NCBI GenBank assembly: GCA_021396245.1
Contig: WNYE01000068.1
Span: 1 to 64,000 of the forward strand
Source of the DNA: Sporothrix humicola
Taxonomy: Eukaryota > Ascomycota > Sordariomycetes > Ophiostomatales > Ophiostomataceae
Reading direction: 5' to 3'
Length of the DNA stretch: 64,000 bases
Below, piece by piece: positions 20,547 to 31,364 of this stretch. Made by a program: the position numbers and the translations under genes. How positions within the stretch are numbered: position 1 is the first letter of the stretch; every line of letters starts with the position of its first letter. A model generated the notes under the pieces. It did no database searches, was not told the DNA's origin, and was given only the letters and a program-made list of their open reading frames with translations.

Positions 20547-21698
20547 GACGGGCAATGTGAGAGAGTGTGATGGTGCTTAGATGTGTTTGTCGTTTGTATT
20601 TGATGAGACAGGCAGACCGTCGAGTCCCTGGGGTAGTTGGTCGACGGGGGACAAAAGTTCGCGATGCCTGCACTTTACGCGTTGAAACGCGACTCTTTTG
20701 CAGCTACTTGTCGATGCTCAGTGATCCAGCGCGACAGAATCGATTGCGCGTGACGGATGGATGAATGTACCGCGATGAATGGCCGTGGATGCAGTCCTTG
20801 TCGTGATGAGGCACCTGGCGCGTTGTTGTTTGAAGAAAAGTGGTGTCAAGAGCGGGCCGGAGAGTGTCAAAAAAAAAAAGAGACGATGCTGATGCTGTTT
20901 CTAGAAATGGATGTAGGCGGCGTGCCTGGTGTTACTGAGAGGTTAGCGGAAGGGGCTGCTGTACCATACCTTCCTTGGCGGGTGTTGGGTGTTAGTCCCA
21001 AAATTTCGAGGTTCGCGCGGCGCGCGCGGCCGTTCCTGCCAATCACAGGGCGGCAAGCGTTCCAGAAGGGAGGACAGTTCTTTGGGCAGGAGAGGCAAGC
21101 GAAGAAGGTACGGAGTACCGCAACATGTATTTTCCGTTATGAAATTATGCGAAACTCGGATCACGTGCGACTTATTGCAACAAACAGACGGTTTACAGGG
21201 CCCACATGTGCCTTGTGACGTCTTGTCCACCTGGACACACACTGAATGGACCCGTCGCCCCTCTAGGCTTTGTTTTACCAGCCAATAGGCACCAGACAAT
21301 AGGGCGCTATGTGGCGACCGCTCTCTGGACATCCACTACAATCATGAAAACCCACTGTTGAGAGAAATCGCAGAGAGAGAAAAAACACTACATCTGCCCC
21401 AGCAACAAAAGCATCCCCTCTCTTCTCTGGATCCCCCCCTCTCCACACGACATACTTTTTGCAGTCCCAGGGCCAGTCAAAAGACGACAACACAGGCCAT
21501 ACGACAAGCGAAACGACGACAAACCCGACATTCTTTTTTTCGTCATTTATCACAACCCCTATCGCGCCCCTGCATCGACGACACACGACTCGATACCACT
21601 CGATATCTCTCGACATCTCGGGTCCAACAACACGACCTTCGGTGAGATACAGACTCTCGCCATCAGCAGCGAAAGAATCGCCGACAGAGGCATAGGAA
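20547..21698. other. Divergent promoter of ISWI and HAPSTR1-like genes
   Basis: A 1.15 kb region. It contains CCAAT at 21039-21043 and 21282-21286, CACGTG at 21162-21167, and an alternating CG-rich run at 21014-21032. A GGTAC-GGA-GTACC dyad lies at 21108-21120. From 21400 the sequence is the C/A-rich leader of the HAPSTR1-like gene. Confidence 0.55.
21587..21622 (+). repeat. Imperfect 10-bp tandem repeat in the leader
   Basis: Three and a half copies with period 10: GACTCGATAC, CACTCGATAT, CTCTCGACAT, CTCGG. It lies 77-112 bp upstream of the HAPSTR1-like start codon, probably within the transcribed leader. Confidence 0.5.
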
Positions 21699-22805
21699 AT
21701 GAGCGGCAAGCGGAATAGCGGACCACCACCACACACGATGCTCGGCCAAAGCGCTGAGAGCAGCCCCGAGGAGCTGCTGGATGTCTTCAAGGCAGCCGCG
21801 CTTTCGGTGACGAAACTCTACAAGACTTCGGCGGCCGTGCAGTCAAAGGCACGGATCGAGGGCTACCAGGACTGCCTGGAGGACTTGTTCGCGGTTATCG
21901 AGAAGAGCGACGTGGACGTGCGGACAATCCGAAAATGGGTTATTGAACGGCTGGACGGCCGCGAGCCAATTCTACCGACGATCGAAAGCGAAGATGAGAA
22001 CGAGAAGATTGACGGCTCGACGCCGGAACCACAGCCTGCAGTAGGCAGCAACGGCAACAACGCCACTAACAAGGGATCCGACGTCCCATCCAGCAACGCC
22101 AACAACAACAACAACGATACGGCCATGCAAACGGAGGTCGAGGCCGAGGCCGAGATGGAGACTGAGGCCGAGACGCCGTCGCCGTCCAAGAAGTCGACGA
22201 TGGCAGCACCCACATCGACAAAGAAGTCAAAGGCCAAGCCACGAGGCGCTGTGTCTAACACATCATCATCCTTATCATCCTCTTCAACAGCACCGACAGC
22301 AAACGCTGTCGATACTACGACAGACAACGGCGAAGCGGCCGATATGCCTGCAACCAACTCGGACAACTTCACGTTCCGCTCAAACGTGCCGTATCCGACC
22401 AATGAGTCGTACCTGGAACTCGCCAACCTCGACCTGTCGGACCGGCGGTCCGCATCTGGCTCCGTCAAGGACTCATCTGAACCCCCATCCAACTCTTCGA
22501 CGTCGTCAGCAACAACGGCGCCGGGATCCACCTACATCTTCAATGCTCCGCCTCCATCAACAACCACAACTTCACAAACCGACAACGCGTCCTCCAGCCC
22601 GTCTCACACGTCCGGCTCGCGACAGTTTCGCGTACGACACTCAGCGGGCCGGCCAAACGGCGGTCGCAGCGCCCTGACGGCTCGGTACAACCGTGCAGGC
22701 CAGAAGCGGAAGCTCAACTTTGACGAGATCTTTGACGTGGCCAGTCTAGGCTACGGCAAGGACGTCTTTGGCCGTGGCGGGGGCAAGCGGTCTCGGCAGG
22801 CGTAG
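21699..22805 (+). CDS. HAPSTR1/TAPR1-like protein (DUF4588-type)
   Basis: Single exon, 368 codons. Residues about 24-92 match the core of the C16orf72/HAPSTR1 (TAPR1-like) family: a helix of the form EELLDVFKAAALSVTKLYK, then a GYQDCLEDLFAVIEKSD helix and TIRKWVIERLDGREP, parallel to the human FQNAATAVTNLYK...GYQRRNKDVLAWVKKR region. In animals HAPSTR1 is a nuclear stress-response protein that works with the HUWE1 ubiquitin ligase. A Thr/Ser/Asn-rich disordered middle follows, with EVEAEAEMETEAE repeats. Then come a FRSNVPYPTNESYLELANLDL block and a basic C-terminus (QKRKLNFDEIFDVA...GGGKRSRQA) that could be a nuclear signal. The role in fungi is not established. The family call rests on remembered similarity, so treat it as probable. 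Confidence 0.6.
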   Translation: MSGKRNSGPPPHTMLGQSAESSPEELLDVFKAAALSVTKLYKTSAAVQSKARIEGYQDCLEDLFAVIEKSDVDVRTIRKWVIERLDGREPILPTIESEDENEKIDGSTPEPQPAVGSNGNNATNKGSDVPSSNANNNNNDTAMQTEVEAEAEMETEAETPSPSKKSTMAAPTSTKKSKAKPRGAVSNTSSSLSSSSTAPTANAVDTTTDNGEAADMPATNSDNFTFRSNVPYPTNESYLELANLDLSDRRSASGSVKDSSEPPSNSSTSSATTAPGSTYIFNAPPPSTTTTSQTDNASSSPSHTSGSRQFRVRHSAGRPNGGRSALTARYNRAGQKRKLNFDEIFDVASLGYGKDVFGRGGGKRSRQA

Positions 22806-23589
22806 TCCAGACACACGGCTCTTTTCATTTTAATACAGGTCTGCACGGTCTTTATTCTCTCGGATTAGGAGTTAGTATTTCAGCATTTACACTTTGGAAA
22901 CATCATGTACTACACAGAGCGTGTACCACTGGGAGAATCGGTGTTGTTATCACGGGAATTAAGATGAGCGGTGTTTTATTCTTTGTTTCTTTGGTCACTT
23001 TACCTGTTTCTTCTTCTTTCTCGGGCTTGCTCGTGCCATCACTTTTGTATTGATTGGACGAGTGCAGGCATATTTTGTTGTTGCTTAATTTGCATGTATA
23101 CGGGGAGGGCATCACTATATCACATTTGCATAGCAGAGGTAGTTTAGCACCCGGTTATTTTTTTGTACTGTCTTTTTGTTTGTGCCACTAGCCAAATAGA
23201 ATTGATATCCCAAGCGACGAGATCTCTGGATGTTTGTTTAACGCTGAATGTTGTGTGAAGTGCCCCTATTTTACATTTACTGAGTGAGGCATTCTAATTC
23301 CACGTGACCGCCAATCTCCGCGTTGGTGCCAGCCTCCGCCAACTTTCCCTCTTTTTCAGCTTCCTGTATTGCGCGGCCTTTTCAGATAGATAGTCGAGTC
23401 CTTTTACATTCTTTTATAATCTACCATAGTGTTTATATCTGTTGTTATTTCTTGTTTGCTCTCATCTTCAGAGTACGATTATCGCGGCATCATTGTTCAG
23501 CCTCGTTTTGTTCATGCCCGTTTCGACCACAAGGCTAGAAGTCTTGGCATTTCTGCCTCTCGGCACATCCCGACGACACGGCGTTCACA
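22806..23589 (+). other. Intergenic, 3' region of HAPSTR1-like gene and Hv1 promoter
   Basis: The last 250 bp carry CACGTG at 23301-23306 directly followed by CCAAT at 23311-23315, about 280 bp upstream of the Hv1 start, then a T-rich leader. No further gene seen. Confidence 0.5.
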
Positions 23590-24240
23590 ATGGCCGACAA
23601 CCAGCCTTTGTTGCCTCAGCATGCGGGTTCTCATTCTCATTCTCATTCTCGGCACCGAAGTGTTCCCGCTCGCGTCCAACAATGGCGCCGACACTCGCAG
23701 CACTACCTTGCTTCCAAAGAAAAGCACTATGTCATCCTGGGCCTCGTTGGCCTCGACGTCGCCGCCATTTTGGCTGAGATTCTTGTTTCTCTTGTTACCT
23801 GTGAGATGGGTACTGAAGACCAACCCTGGGTCAATCCAGTGCTTGAAGCAACAAAGATTATTGGACTCGTTATCAGCAGCTTGTTCCTGGTTGAACTGCT
23901 CGGTTCGCTATGGGCTTTTGGATTCGAGTAAGCTCTACCCGACCTCTCGTTATTTTCTGCCTACTCACCTCGTAGATTCTTCTCCTCCTGGTTCCACTGC
24001 TTTGACGCTTTCGTCATTATTGTCAGCTTCGTTGTCGATGTTCTGGCCCACGGCGTGCTCGAAGAAATTGCGTCACTTGTCGTTATTCTTCGTCTGTGGC
24101 GAATGGTCAAGATTGTCGAAGAGATGAGTGTTGGTGCCGAAGAGCAAATGGAAGAGCTTGAGGCCCAAGTTGAAAAGCTTGAGCGAGAGAATGAGGAGCT
24201 CCAACAACGACTACGGTCTCTGGAAGAAGGCGACGAATGA
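23590..24240 (+). CDS. hv1: Voltage-gated proton channel (Hv1 type)
   Basis: Two exons, 23590-23927 and 23976-24240 (48-nt intron inside a Glu codon), give 200 residues. It is a stand-alone voltage-sensor domain with no pore helices. S1 carries Asp56 (GLVGLDVAAILAEI), the position of the proton-selectivity Asp in human Hv1. S2 has Glu102 (FLVELLGSLWAF). S3 contains Asp123 (WFHCFDAFVIIV). S4 reads LRLWRMVK with R152, R155 and K158 spaced by three, the RxWR hallmark of Hv channels. A C-terminal coiled coil (EEQMEELEAQVEKLERENEE) should dimerise it. The product exports protons across the plasma membrane on depolarisation. The N-terminus holds an Ser-His dipeptide repeat coded by a TCTCAT microsatellite. 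Fungal Hv1 channels are known, so the identity is firm. Confidence 0.93.
23629..23651 (+). repeat. In-frame TCTCAT microsatellite
   Basis: About three and a half TCTCAT units coding for a short Ser-His repeat in the cytoplasmic N-terminus of the Hv1 channel. Confidence 0.75.
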
Positions 24241-24706
24241 GAGTGAATAGTGCGTAGTGAAGAATATGTCGAGAGTGAGTTTGATCTTGCGTTTCATTTC
24301 ATCTGCTTCACATTTAATGTTTATGATTTATGATTGATTACGTGGTTGGATTGATCCCAATTTTTATACTCATTGCTTCCTGTTTCCTATTGCTGTTTAT
24401 GTTTCCTATGTTATACATTTTCACAAGGCATCACATTTGCATATGTTTTTTTTATCCGTCTATGGTCATATCTTTCATATTATTTTTGTATCGCCGCCAG
24501 TTTTGGTTTATAAGTCAATGAATTCAAACACCACACGCCGTTCTGCAATTTTGTAAATGTGATACAGAGCCTTGACCTGCGCCCTGCATCACCCGCTCGC
24601 CGATTAAAAAAAAAAGAACAATCGCAGACTTCTAAAATACAAGCCAAGTACATAAAACAGATGGTTCTCAAGACAGATTTGCCTGCCGAACAGCTCCCGC
24701 CACAAC
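24241..24706. other. Convergent 3' region of Hv1 and RTF1
   Basis: AT-rich sequence between two facing stop codons, with no gene. It should contain both polyadenylation sites. Confidence 0.6.
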
Positions 24707-26913
24707 TTAATCGTCAAAGATGTTCTCATCAATGTCGAGGTCGAGCGACGCAATAATGTCGTCGTCCGCAATGGGCTTGTGAAGCATCGGCAAGCCGTTC
24801 TTGGCTGTTTCCCGCTGCTGTTGCTGCAGCTTGGCCAGATGGGGCAACAAACTGCTACCGCTCTTTTGTGCGCCCATCTTTGGCGTGCCGTTGGCCGGTG
24901 TGCTCGCACCGCTGCCGGCTTGGCTGCTGGGCTTCTTCTCAGGCGTGGCGTTGCTATCGACACTGTGCATGAACTTGGCCCGCGTCTTGACACGTCGCGA
25001 CGTGTCCTCCTCGACCTCCTCGCCGTTCTCAATCCTGCGCTCAATCTCGCGCGCCTTCTTGCGCTCGCGTAGCTGGGCTTTGCGAACGGCCTCGGCGTTG
25101 CGGCGGCGGTTCTCGGCATTGAGACGGGCCAGGCGCTCCTGCTGGGTAGGCTCGTTGCTGGCCTTTGTGGATGTTGTCAACGACGTGCGGAAGGCGAGGC
25201 GAGGGGTCTCGAGGTGGTCGAGCTCGTCCTGCAGCTCCTGGGCTTTCTCCATGTTGCCAAGCGTCTTGGCCTCATTGATGAGCGACTCGAGACGCATGCG
25301 GTCAACACCGTTGAAACGGCTCTTGAGCTCCCGCTGGCGCTCGATCTTTTCGGCGAGTTCCTTTTCGGTCCAGCTGCGGTTGATGAGCTTGTTGATGTCG
25401 TCGGCCTTGTTGAGCAGCAGGCCCTTTTTCGGGATAGACACGCCGTCGGCATGGCACACCTTTTGGTACCGCGACCACTCGGCCTGGTTGCGTTAGTATG
25501 ATAGAAACAAAGCCAATCGTAACCCGTTACGTGATTGTCCTTACCTCGGTGAATGGGCTGTCGGAGCAGGCCAGGAACGGCCACTCTCTCTGGGCCTTGC
25601 CGTGTGCTGCAACGACATACTGATCCGTGACGATATTCTGGCCCTGCGATCCAGTAATGGCATACGCCTTGCCCTTTGCGAAGCCTGGGAAGTGTTAGAA
25701 AAATTGCAAGCGTACCGGCGTTTTTGATGGCCCTGTATATACATACTCTTGATGATGGCCATGCGGTAGACGGGCTCGCGCGTCTCTGGATCGGGACCAA
25801 TAGATATCCGCACAAAGGTGCCTGTGATGCTCTCCTCGAAACCAGGGTAGAAGCACACCTGGCTGAATCGGCTGCGGCTCAGACGCACGCGCTCCACATC
25901 GCGTAGCTCGGCAACCTGGCTGACCTTGGGCTCGGGCGACTTCTTCTTGGAGCTCTTGGCCCACTCGACATCGCTGTCGCCCTCGCCATCGTTGTAGTCG
26001 TCGCCGTCGTCTTCTTCCTCGTCGTCCGAACGATCACTGCTGCGGCCGCCGCGCGATGTGGGACGGTCTTTCCGGCGCTCGCGATCCTCGTCACGCCGCC
26101 GCTTCTCTGCCCGCCGGCTCTTGAGTGTGTCAATGGCCGAGTGCGTCTCGCCCACTTTGGTGCCGCCGAGCTTGGTGCGCACGCGCGACGTCTTGCGCTG
26201 GCCCTCGTCGTGGTCCAGGTCCAAATCCAGATCGGCCGCGCTGGCCGACCGCTTCTTGCGCTGTTCATCGTTGCTAACGAGCTGGCGCAGAAGCTTGTTC
26301 TGGTGGATGCGGTCCTTTTCTTGGGCACGGTCGGCGAGAATCTGTTCGCGCTCGACTTCGCGCATGCCCATGATCTCCTCCTTTTCCTCGTGCGTCGCAA
26401 AGAGACCGTCGACGGGGTACTTGTTCTCATCGTCATCTTCGTCGTCCGCGGCGGCGGCGGCAGCAGCAGCAGCGCGCGACTTCTTGTTGGACACCACATC
26501 GGCCTCTGAGTCGGAATCGGATTCTTCCATCGGTGCGGATGCCTGCGAGCTGGGGGTTCCTGGTTGGGAACTGTGAGAGTTAGTATTGGCAACAAAATTC
26601 TGGTAGCAGACTCCGTGCATGCTTACGCTTCGCCTTCTTCCGACTCTTCGGATTGTGCGCGCCGTCTTGACTTGTTTGCAGACTTCTTGGCCTTTGGAGA
26701 GTCGTCATTGCGCGCAGAGCCATCGCTTCTCCGAGACACAGGGCGCGACTCGGACCGGCTGTGGCTTCTACGGCTGCTCACGGGCGCGTCGTCGTTGTCG
26801 TCTTCGTCGTCAGAAGCAGCGGCTGAGCGCCGTTTGCGCTGCTGGGGAACATCCTCGTCGGAAGACTCGCCGCCACCGGCGAGGGCAAGGAGCTCGTCAT
26901 CAACGTCCGACAT
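24707..26913 (-). CDS. rtf1: Paf1 complex subunit Rtf1
   Basis: Transcription-elongation factor of the PAF1 complex, nuclear. In other fungi Rtf1 stimulates H2B ubiquitination and binds Spt5. Four exons, 26913-26627, 26570-25747, 25684-25545 and 25483-24707, give 675 residues. The N-terminal 300 residues are Ser/Asp/Glu- and Arg/Lys-rich, with a run of nine alanines (KKSRAAAAAAAAADDEDD). The Plus3 domain spans about 320-430: ELRDVERVRLSRSRFSQVCFYPGFEESITGTFVRI, then YRMAIIK, GKAYAITGSQGQNIVTDQYVVAAHGKAQREWPF and SPFTEAEWSRYQKV. A long Arg/Glu helix region (RLARLNAENRRRNAEAVRKA) follows and the protein ends IASLDLDIDENIFDD, a typical Rtf1 acidic end. Two introns interrupt the Plus3 domain. It is divergent from COQ7. 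Confidence 0.93.
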
Positions 26914-27588
26914 GTTGGATTGTGTCGGCGAGGGGGATTATGGAGGGAGAAAGATATGTCGGGATGATGGCGATGGTATGCGGCGACGGGTAGTTGCGTC
27001 GTTCGAAAACCGTGGTTGATAGAAAGATGGAAATGAAGTATCGAGAGATGAAAGGGGGAAATATCGAAATATTGCGCTCTTCGTACAGGCGAGACCGTGT
27101 CGAATAATATACTCTCGGAAAATACGTCTAGATGAGAAAGAGATGGAAGGGTCGTGGGAAATGGTCGAACCGTTGACCAGCGACGACAGATGGCCAAAAG
27201 ATTGATGAAAGCGAAAAAAAGATCCAAATTCGGTCGACGTTGGTTGTTAGCTATTGTTGCACCCTTGGCTCCCTTTGAGGCCTCGCCCCGTTCGCGCCCA
27301 TGATTGGCTGGCACTGCCCTAGCGCGAAAGGCACGCCAGGCATAGAGGCAGGTGGCAGAGCAAAAATCCAGGAAAGGAAGTCGTCTCCACTTATAGTTTC
27401 TGACCAATGAAAGTGCAATTTCGACCACAGACAGTCCCCACCCAAGCTCTCCGTTGGAAAGGCTCAATAGACTTTTGAAGATTATCGTATCGAACGATGC
27501 GACGAGAACCTCTATTGACGACAACGAATATCAATTGAACCTCCGTGATCATCCAAGTAGGCACACGGCGCCACTAAATCACACAAAA
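26914..27588. promoter_or_regulatory. Divergent RTF1/COQ7 promoter with CCAAT boxes
   Basis: A 675 bp shared promoter. CCAAT occurs in reverse at 27303-27307 and forward at 27404-27408, 185-285 bp upstream of COQ7. CCAAT-complex control would be usual for a respiratory gene, but it is inferred from motif only. Confidence 0.4.
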
Positions 27589-28483
27589 ATGCTTCCAGCA
27601 ACATCGAGAGCGCTTTTGCGGACGGCCCGCCGGCCTGCCGTCTCGAGAACATTACCAGTTTCTTCGTCCTTGGCCTCGAGATCGTGCCCGCAATGCGGCT
27701 TTTCGACCGTGCCGGCGCGCCGGTTGGCCTCTGTCGTCTCTGACCCAAACGCCGTCCCCAACTCTGCGTCGGCTTCCACACCACCACCACCACCTTCATC
27801 TTCTTCTGCCAGCGCAAGTGAGGCCAAGCCGAAGCGCAAGCCTCTGACCAAGGAGCAGAGAGACTTTCTTTCGTCTGCAGTATGTGGCCATCAGCCTTGG
27901 CATGCAATTTATGTACCCGCCAGTTGATATTTTTCTAACAATTTTGTAGCTCCGTGTGAACCAGACGGGCGAACTGGCGGCGACACTTATTTATGCTGCT
28001 CAAACGCCTGTTGTTGTGCGCCAACATCCGCATCTTCGGCCATTGATGAAGCACATGTACGATCAGGAGGTCGGCCATCTCAAGACGTTCAACAAGCTGA
28101 TTGCCAAGCACCGTGTGCGCCCCACGGCGCTGTATCCGGTGTGGTCCGTCTTGGCCACGGGTCTTGGCTGGTCGACGGCGATTATGGGTCGTGAGGCTGC
28201 CATGGCGTGTACTGAGGCTGTTGAGACGGAGATTGGCACGCACTACAACGGCCAGATCCGCGAGCTGTTGGAGATGACGGATGCTTGGAAGGAGGAGGGT
28301 TACGAGGTCGGCCCGGAGCTGGAGGAGCTGATCACGACCCTGCGGCGCATTCGCGACGAGGAGTTAGAGCATCTGGACCATGCTGTCGACAATGACGCCA
28401 AAAAGGCCGAGCCGCACTGGCTGCTGACTGGTGTTATCCGCCTGGGCTGTCGCAGTGCCATCTGGGTCAGCGAGCGTGTATAG
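27589..28483 (+). CDS. coq7: Ubiquinone biosynthesis hydroxylase Coq7
   Basis: 5-Demethoxyubiquinone hydroxylase of the mitochondrial CoQ synthome, a di-iron monooxygenase for the penultimate step of ubiquinone synthesis. Exons 27589-27879 and 27950-28483 give 274 residues. The first 80 residues form an Arg/Ser/Ala-rich matrix-targeting presequence with a Pro/Ser linker. The catalytic domain begins at residue 98 with RVNQTGELAA, giving the first iron ligand Glu105. HMYDQEVGHLKTF supplies the Glu137-x2-His140 pair, and the second half-site is in TEAVETEIGTHYNGQ and RDEELEHLDHA. The 70-nt intron falls exactly at the junction of leader and catalytic domain. It is convergent with eIF3i and divergent from RTF1. 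Length and motifs are full, so it should be active. Confidence 0.95.
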
Positions 28484-28832
28484 GGGCAGTATGAGAGGCT
28501 GTTTACTGTACATTGTAATATCATATCATGAATAGACTGTTTGCATATATCATCCTGAATCACTTCACTGCAGGTGCCACATACACATTAAATGAATAAA
28601 TAGTCGACGTATTTTGAGTTTTTGAAACCCCGGACCAAAAACAGAAAACAAGTAAAAAATCCCAAAAAACGCCGTGAATGCTGCAAGGGCCAAGGAAAAG
28701 ACTCCTACAAACACTCGATCCAACTCGTTGCATGAACCCAGATGATACATCAACCACCGCGCCGCTCTATGCCGCCTTTTATCTCCTTTTTTTACTCGTC
28801 AAGACACCGCATGCTCATCACACTACAGCAAC
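28484..28832. other. Convergent 3' region of COQ7 and eIF3i
   Basis: A 349-bp A-rich stretch between two stop codons. No gene recognised; 3' UTRs. Confidence 0.6.
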
Positions 28833-30177
28833 CTATTGCTGCAGAGCCAGCTGGTTCGCCCGCTCCCGCTCAACCTCGTACAGGAAATCAAAGTAGCCCT
28901 TGTCGAACTGGTGCACACGGACGTAACCGTCCTCACCTCCACTTGCGTAGCCCTTGCCAGTAGGGTCGACTGCAACAGTGTTCTGCGAATGTTAGTAATG
29001 AGAACGTAAAATTTAACAAACGCGCAAAAGGGCAACTCACCAAAGGACCGAAGTGGCCGCGGACGCGGCCAATCTCGTCCTCGAAAATCTTGTGGTAGAA
29101 GCGAGCCTCGAACTTGCCCTGGCGGGCCGCCGTCTGCGTGACCTCCATGGCGGCCTGACCACCACCCAGGATGACAAAGTCCTTCTTGCGGGTTATGCAG
29201 GCGCTGTTGAGCGGCGTGTCGGCCGTGTACGTCTTGAGCACCGTCAGGTCGCGTGCCGAGATCAGCTTGGCGGTCTTGTCCTTGGAGGCCGTGATGAAGT
29301 ATGTGCGGTCGGGCGACCACTGCAGGTCGGTAATGGGCTGGTTGAGGTCGTGGATGGGCACGTTGTAGAGGAGCTCGCCCGTCTTGCCGTCGTATTGCGA
29401 CACCGAGCCGTCCTCGTGGCCGGCAATAATGTACTTGGACAGGTAGCTCCAGCCGGCGACCGTGGCCTTGCTCTCGTCACAGACAATCGTCATGGCGCGC
29501 TCGTCTGACTGCTCTGCCTCCACGTCGACCTTGATGTCCAGCACGACAATGGTGCCCAGGTGGCCCATGCGCTTCTCCGTCACGCCCAGCAGCTGCGTGG
29601 CGTCCTCGTTGAACTCGACGCGCTTGACAGCCGTCGGGAACTCCCATGTCTTGAGCAGCTTGCCGGACATGGCGTCCCAGAGCCGGATCGTGTTGTCGGC
29701 CGAGCCGCTAGCCAGAATCGTCGTTGTCGGATCGACATCCACCGTCCAGATGGCACCCTGGTGGCCCTGGTATGTGCCGAGACGCTCGCCGTTGTGCGAG
29801 TACCAGGCGCAGATGTGCTGATCCTTGGACACGGAGAAGATCAAATCGCCGTCATGGTTGTATCTGGGGAGGGAGAGAGTCAGTCAGCGTTCCAGCCCTG
29901 TGATATTCCACCATCGTCATTGTTGTATGTCTTCCTCAAAACCACCCCACCATATCTCCCGCCCTTTCCCTCAATATCTGGTATATCGTGTATTTGCCTC
30001 CAGTCGCAGTTCGTCCATCGAAAACCATTGTTTTTCGTGTTCTGTCGCTTTTCCTTCCCTCGTTGTCGTCCCCTTCTTCGATTTCCCCTTCGTTCTCGCC
30101 TCGCAAGAATCGTTCACACAAACTCACCTCACTTGCGTGAGGGCACGCTCGTGCCCAGATAGTAAAATCGGACGCAT
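28833..30177 (-). CDS. tif34: Translation initiation factor eIF3 subunit i (Tif34)
   Basis: WD40 subunit of eIF3, cytosolic, binding eIF3b and eIF3g. Three exons, 30177-30128, 29863-29041 and 28982-28833, give 340 residues, matching the family (yeast 347). The first exon encodes the diagnostic MRPILLSGHERALTQVR, completed across the intron into YNHDGDLIFSVSKDQ. Seven WD repeats follow, for example GHQGAIWTVDVDP...LASGSADNTIRLWD, GHEDGSVSQYD and DRTYFITASKDKTAKLISARD. The C-terminus after the last intron, KGYASGGEDGYVRVHQFDKGYFDFLYE, is the typical final blade. The first intron is 264 nt, longer than the others in this window. It is divergent from C1-THF synthase; the composite TGAGTCA/CACGTG element lies 325 bp upstream. 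Confidence 0.96.
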
Positions 30178-30500
30178 ATTGGGTGGTTCTCAAATATTCG
30201 AAAAGACCGGTGTATCGTAGTATGTTCGTGGAATCGTGGTGATAGGCGTCGTCGTCGGTCGTCGAAGTGCAGCGGAAGTTGCAGATGAAGTAGTGTCGTT
30301 TCTGCTTCCGGATTTGATAACAATGTCTTCTTTTTTTTTCTCACCAAATGCGAGCCATTCAGAGTATTCGCTGTGGGGTCTTTGTGCGCCGAATCTTTCA
30401 GAGGAAAAAAGGGCGGGGCAAAATTCGTCTAGGCAGCATCAGGTACCTTTTACTAGTAGAAACACAAAAACAGTACCTCCTACAGGGGTCAAATGCTATT

Positions 30501-30519
30501 TGAGTCACGTGGTGACTCA
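30501..30519. promoter_or_regulatory. TGAGTCA/CACGTG/TGACTCA composite dyad
   Basis: TGAGTCA at 30501-30507 and its complement TGACTCA at 30513-30519 form an inverted pair, with CACGTG overlapping the first at 30506-30511. TGASTCA is the CPC1/GCN4 (bZIP) word and CACGTG the bHLH word in fungi. It is 325 bp upstream of eIF3i and 1.7 kb upstream of C1-THF synthase. Confidence 0.5.
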
Positions 30520-31357
30520 TGAGACCCTTTTCGCCCTGTTTCTGACCACCCATTTCTGACAGGATCCTGACCGCCTTTCTGATAGTTGCATATTACTCCA
30601 AAGCTCCGTCTTATTACCCCTGGAAAATACCCCCCACTAACCCCTCCACGCGACGCTGCAGCGCGGCATCGCGAACGGCCAGGCCCAATCTCCCACACAC
30701 AACCAAAGTCCAGCCGTGCGCATCTAGATCTCGTCGCCGTCCACGGCCATCCTTCATTGGCCCGCGATGCATCGTGAAATCCAGCGTCGAGGTGACGCTA
30801 ATCTGCGTTGAATATTTTTATTGAATATCCTTGACACATCCCGCTTCTGTACGGAGGCATCTGGCCGGCCGTGGGGTATTTACAGTGTCGTCTTGCGCAT
30901 GCCGAGAAAACCCCATATGCTTCAGCCTCCGTTTACGGATGCAATTGGCAAGCAAACTGGTCGCTTGCCTCGCGAGCCGTGTGTCCAAAATAGACGTCGA
31001 AAGCGCCTCATGCGCAGCTCCCGTCCTACGTTGAGAGAACAGACGGTTTTTTGTGGTGTTTTGTTAGTTAAGAAAGGATCCTGGTAATTCGTATTTGTAG
31101 GGGCAATTCCCCATCTTTCGTGACAGACTGATCGCGTCCTCTCATTCTCAACCACATTTTCTCTTGTTGATATCTTGACCTTGATGCCTTTCGTCCAATC
31201 TCTTTACTTCGTTTTCACATTGTAAGCTCGCTTACTTTCATATGTCAACATCCACTCTCCACTCACCGAGAAACAAGGCTCTTGCCTAGACCATTGTCCC
31301 TGGCGCATTGCCCCCATCATTCCTTCCGCAACCGTTGCGACCTACAGTTTCCGTTTC

Positions 31358-31364
31358 TGAGTCA
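31358..31364. promoter_or_regulatory. TGAGTCA (CPC1/GCN4-type) site
   Basis: Exact TGAGTCA, 905 bp upstream of the proximal C1-THF synthase ATG and 533 bp upstream of the in-frame ATG at 31891. One-carbon and purine genes are under Gcn4/Bas1 control in yeast, which makes the site plausible. Confidence 0.35.
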
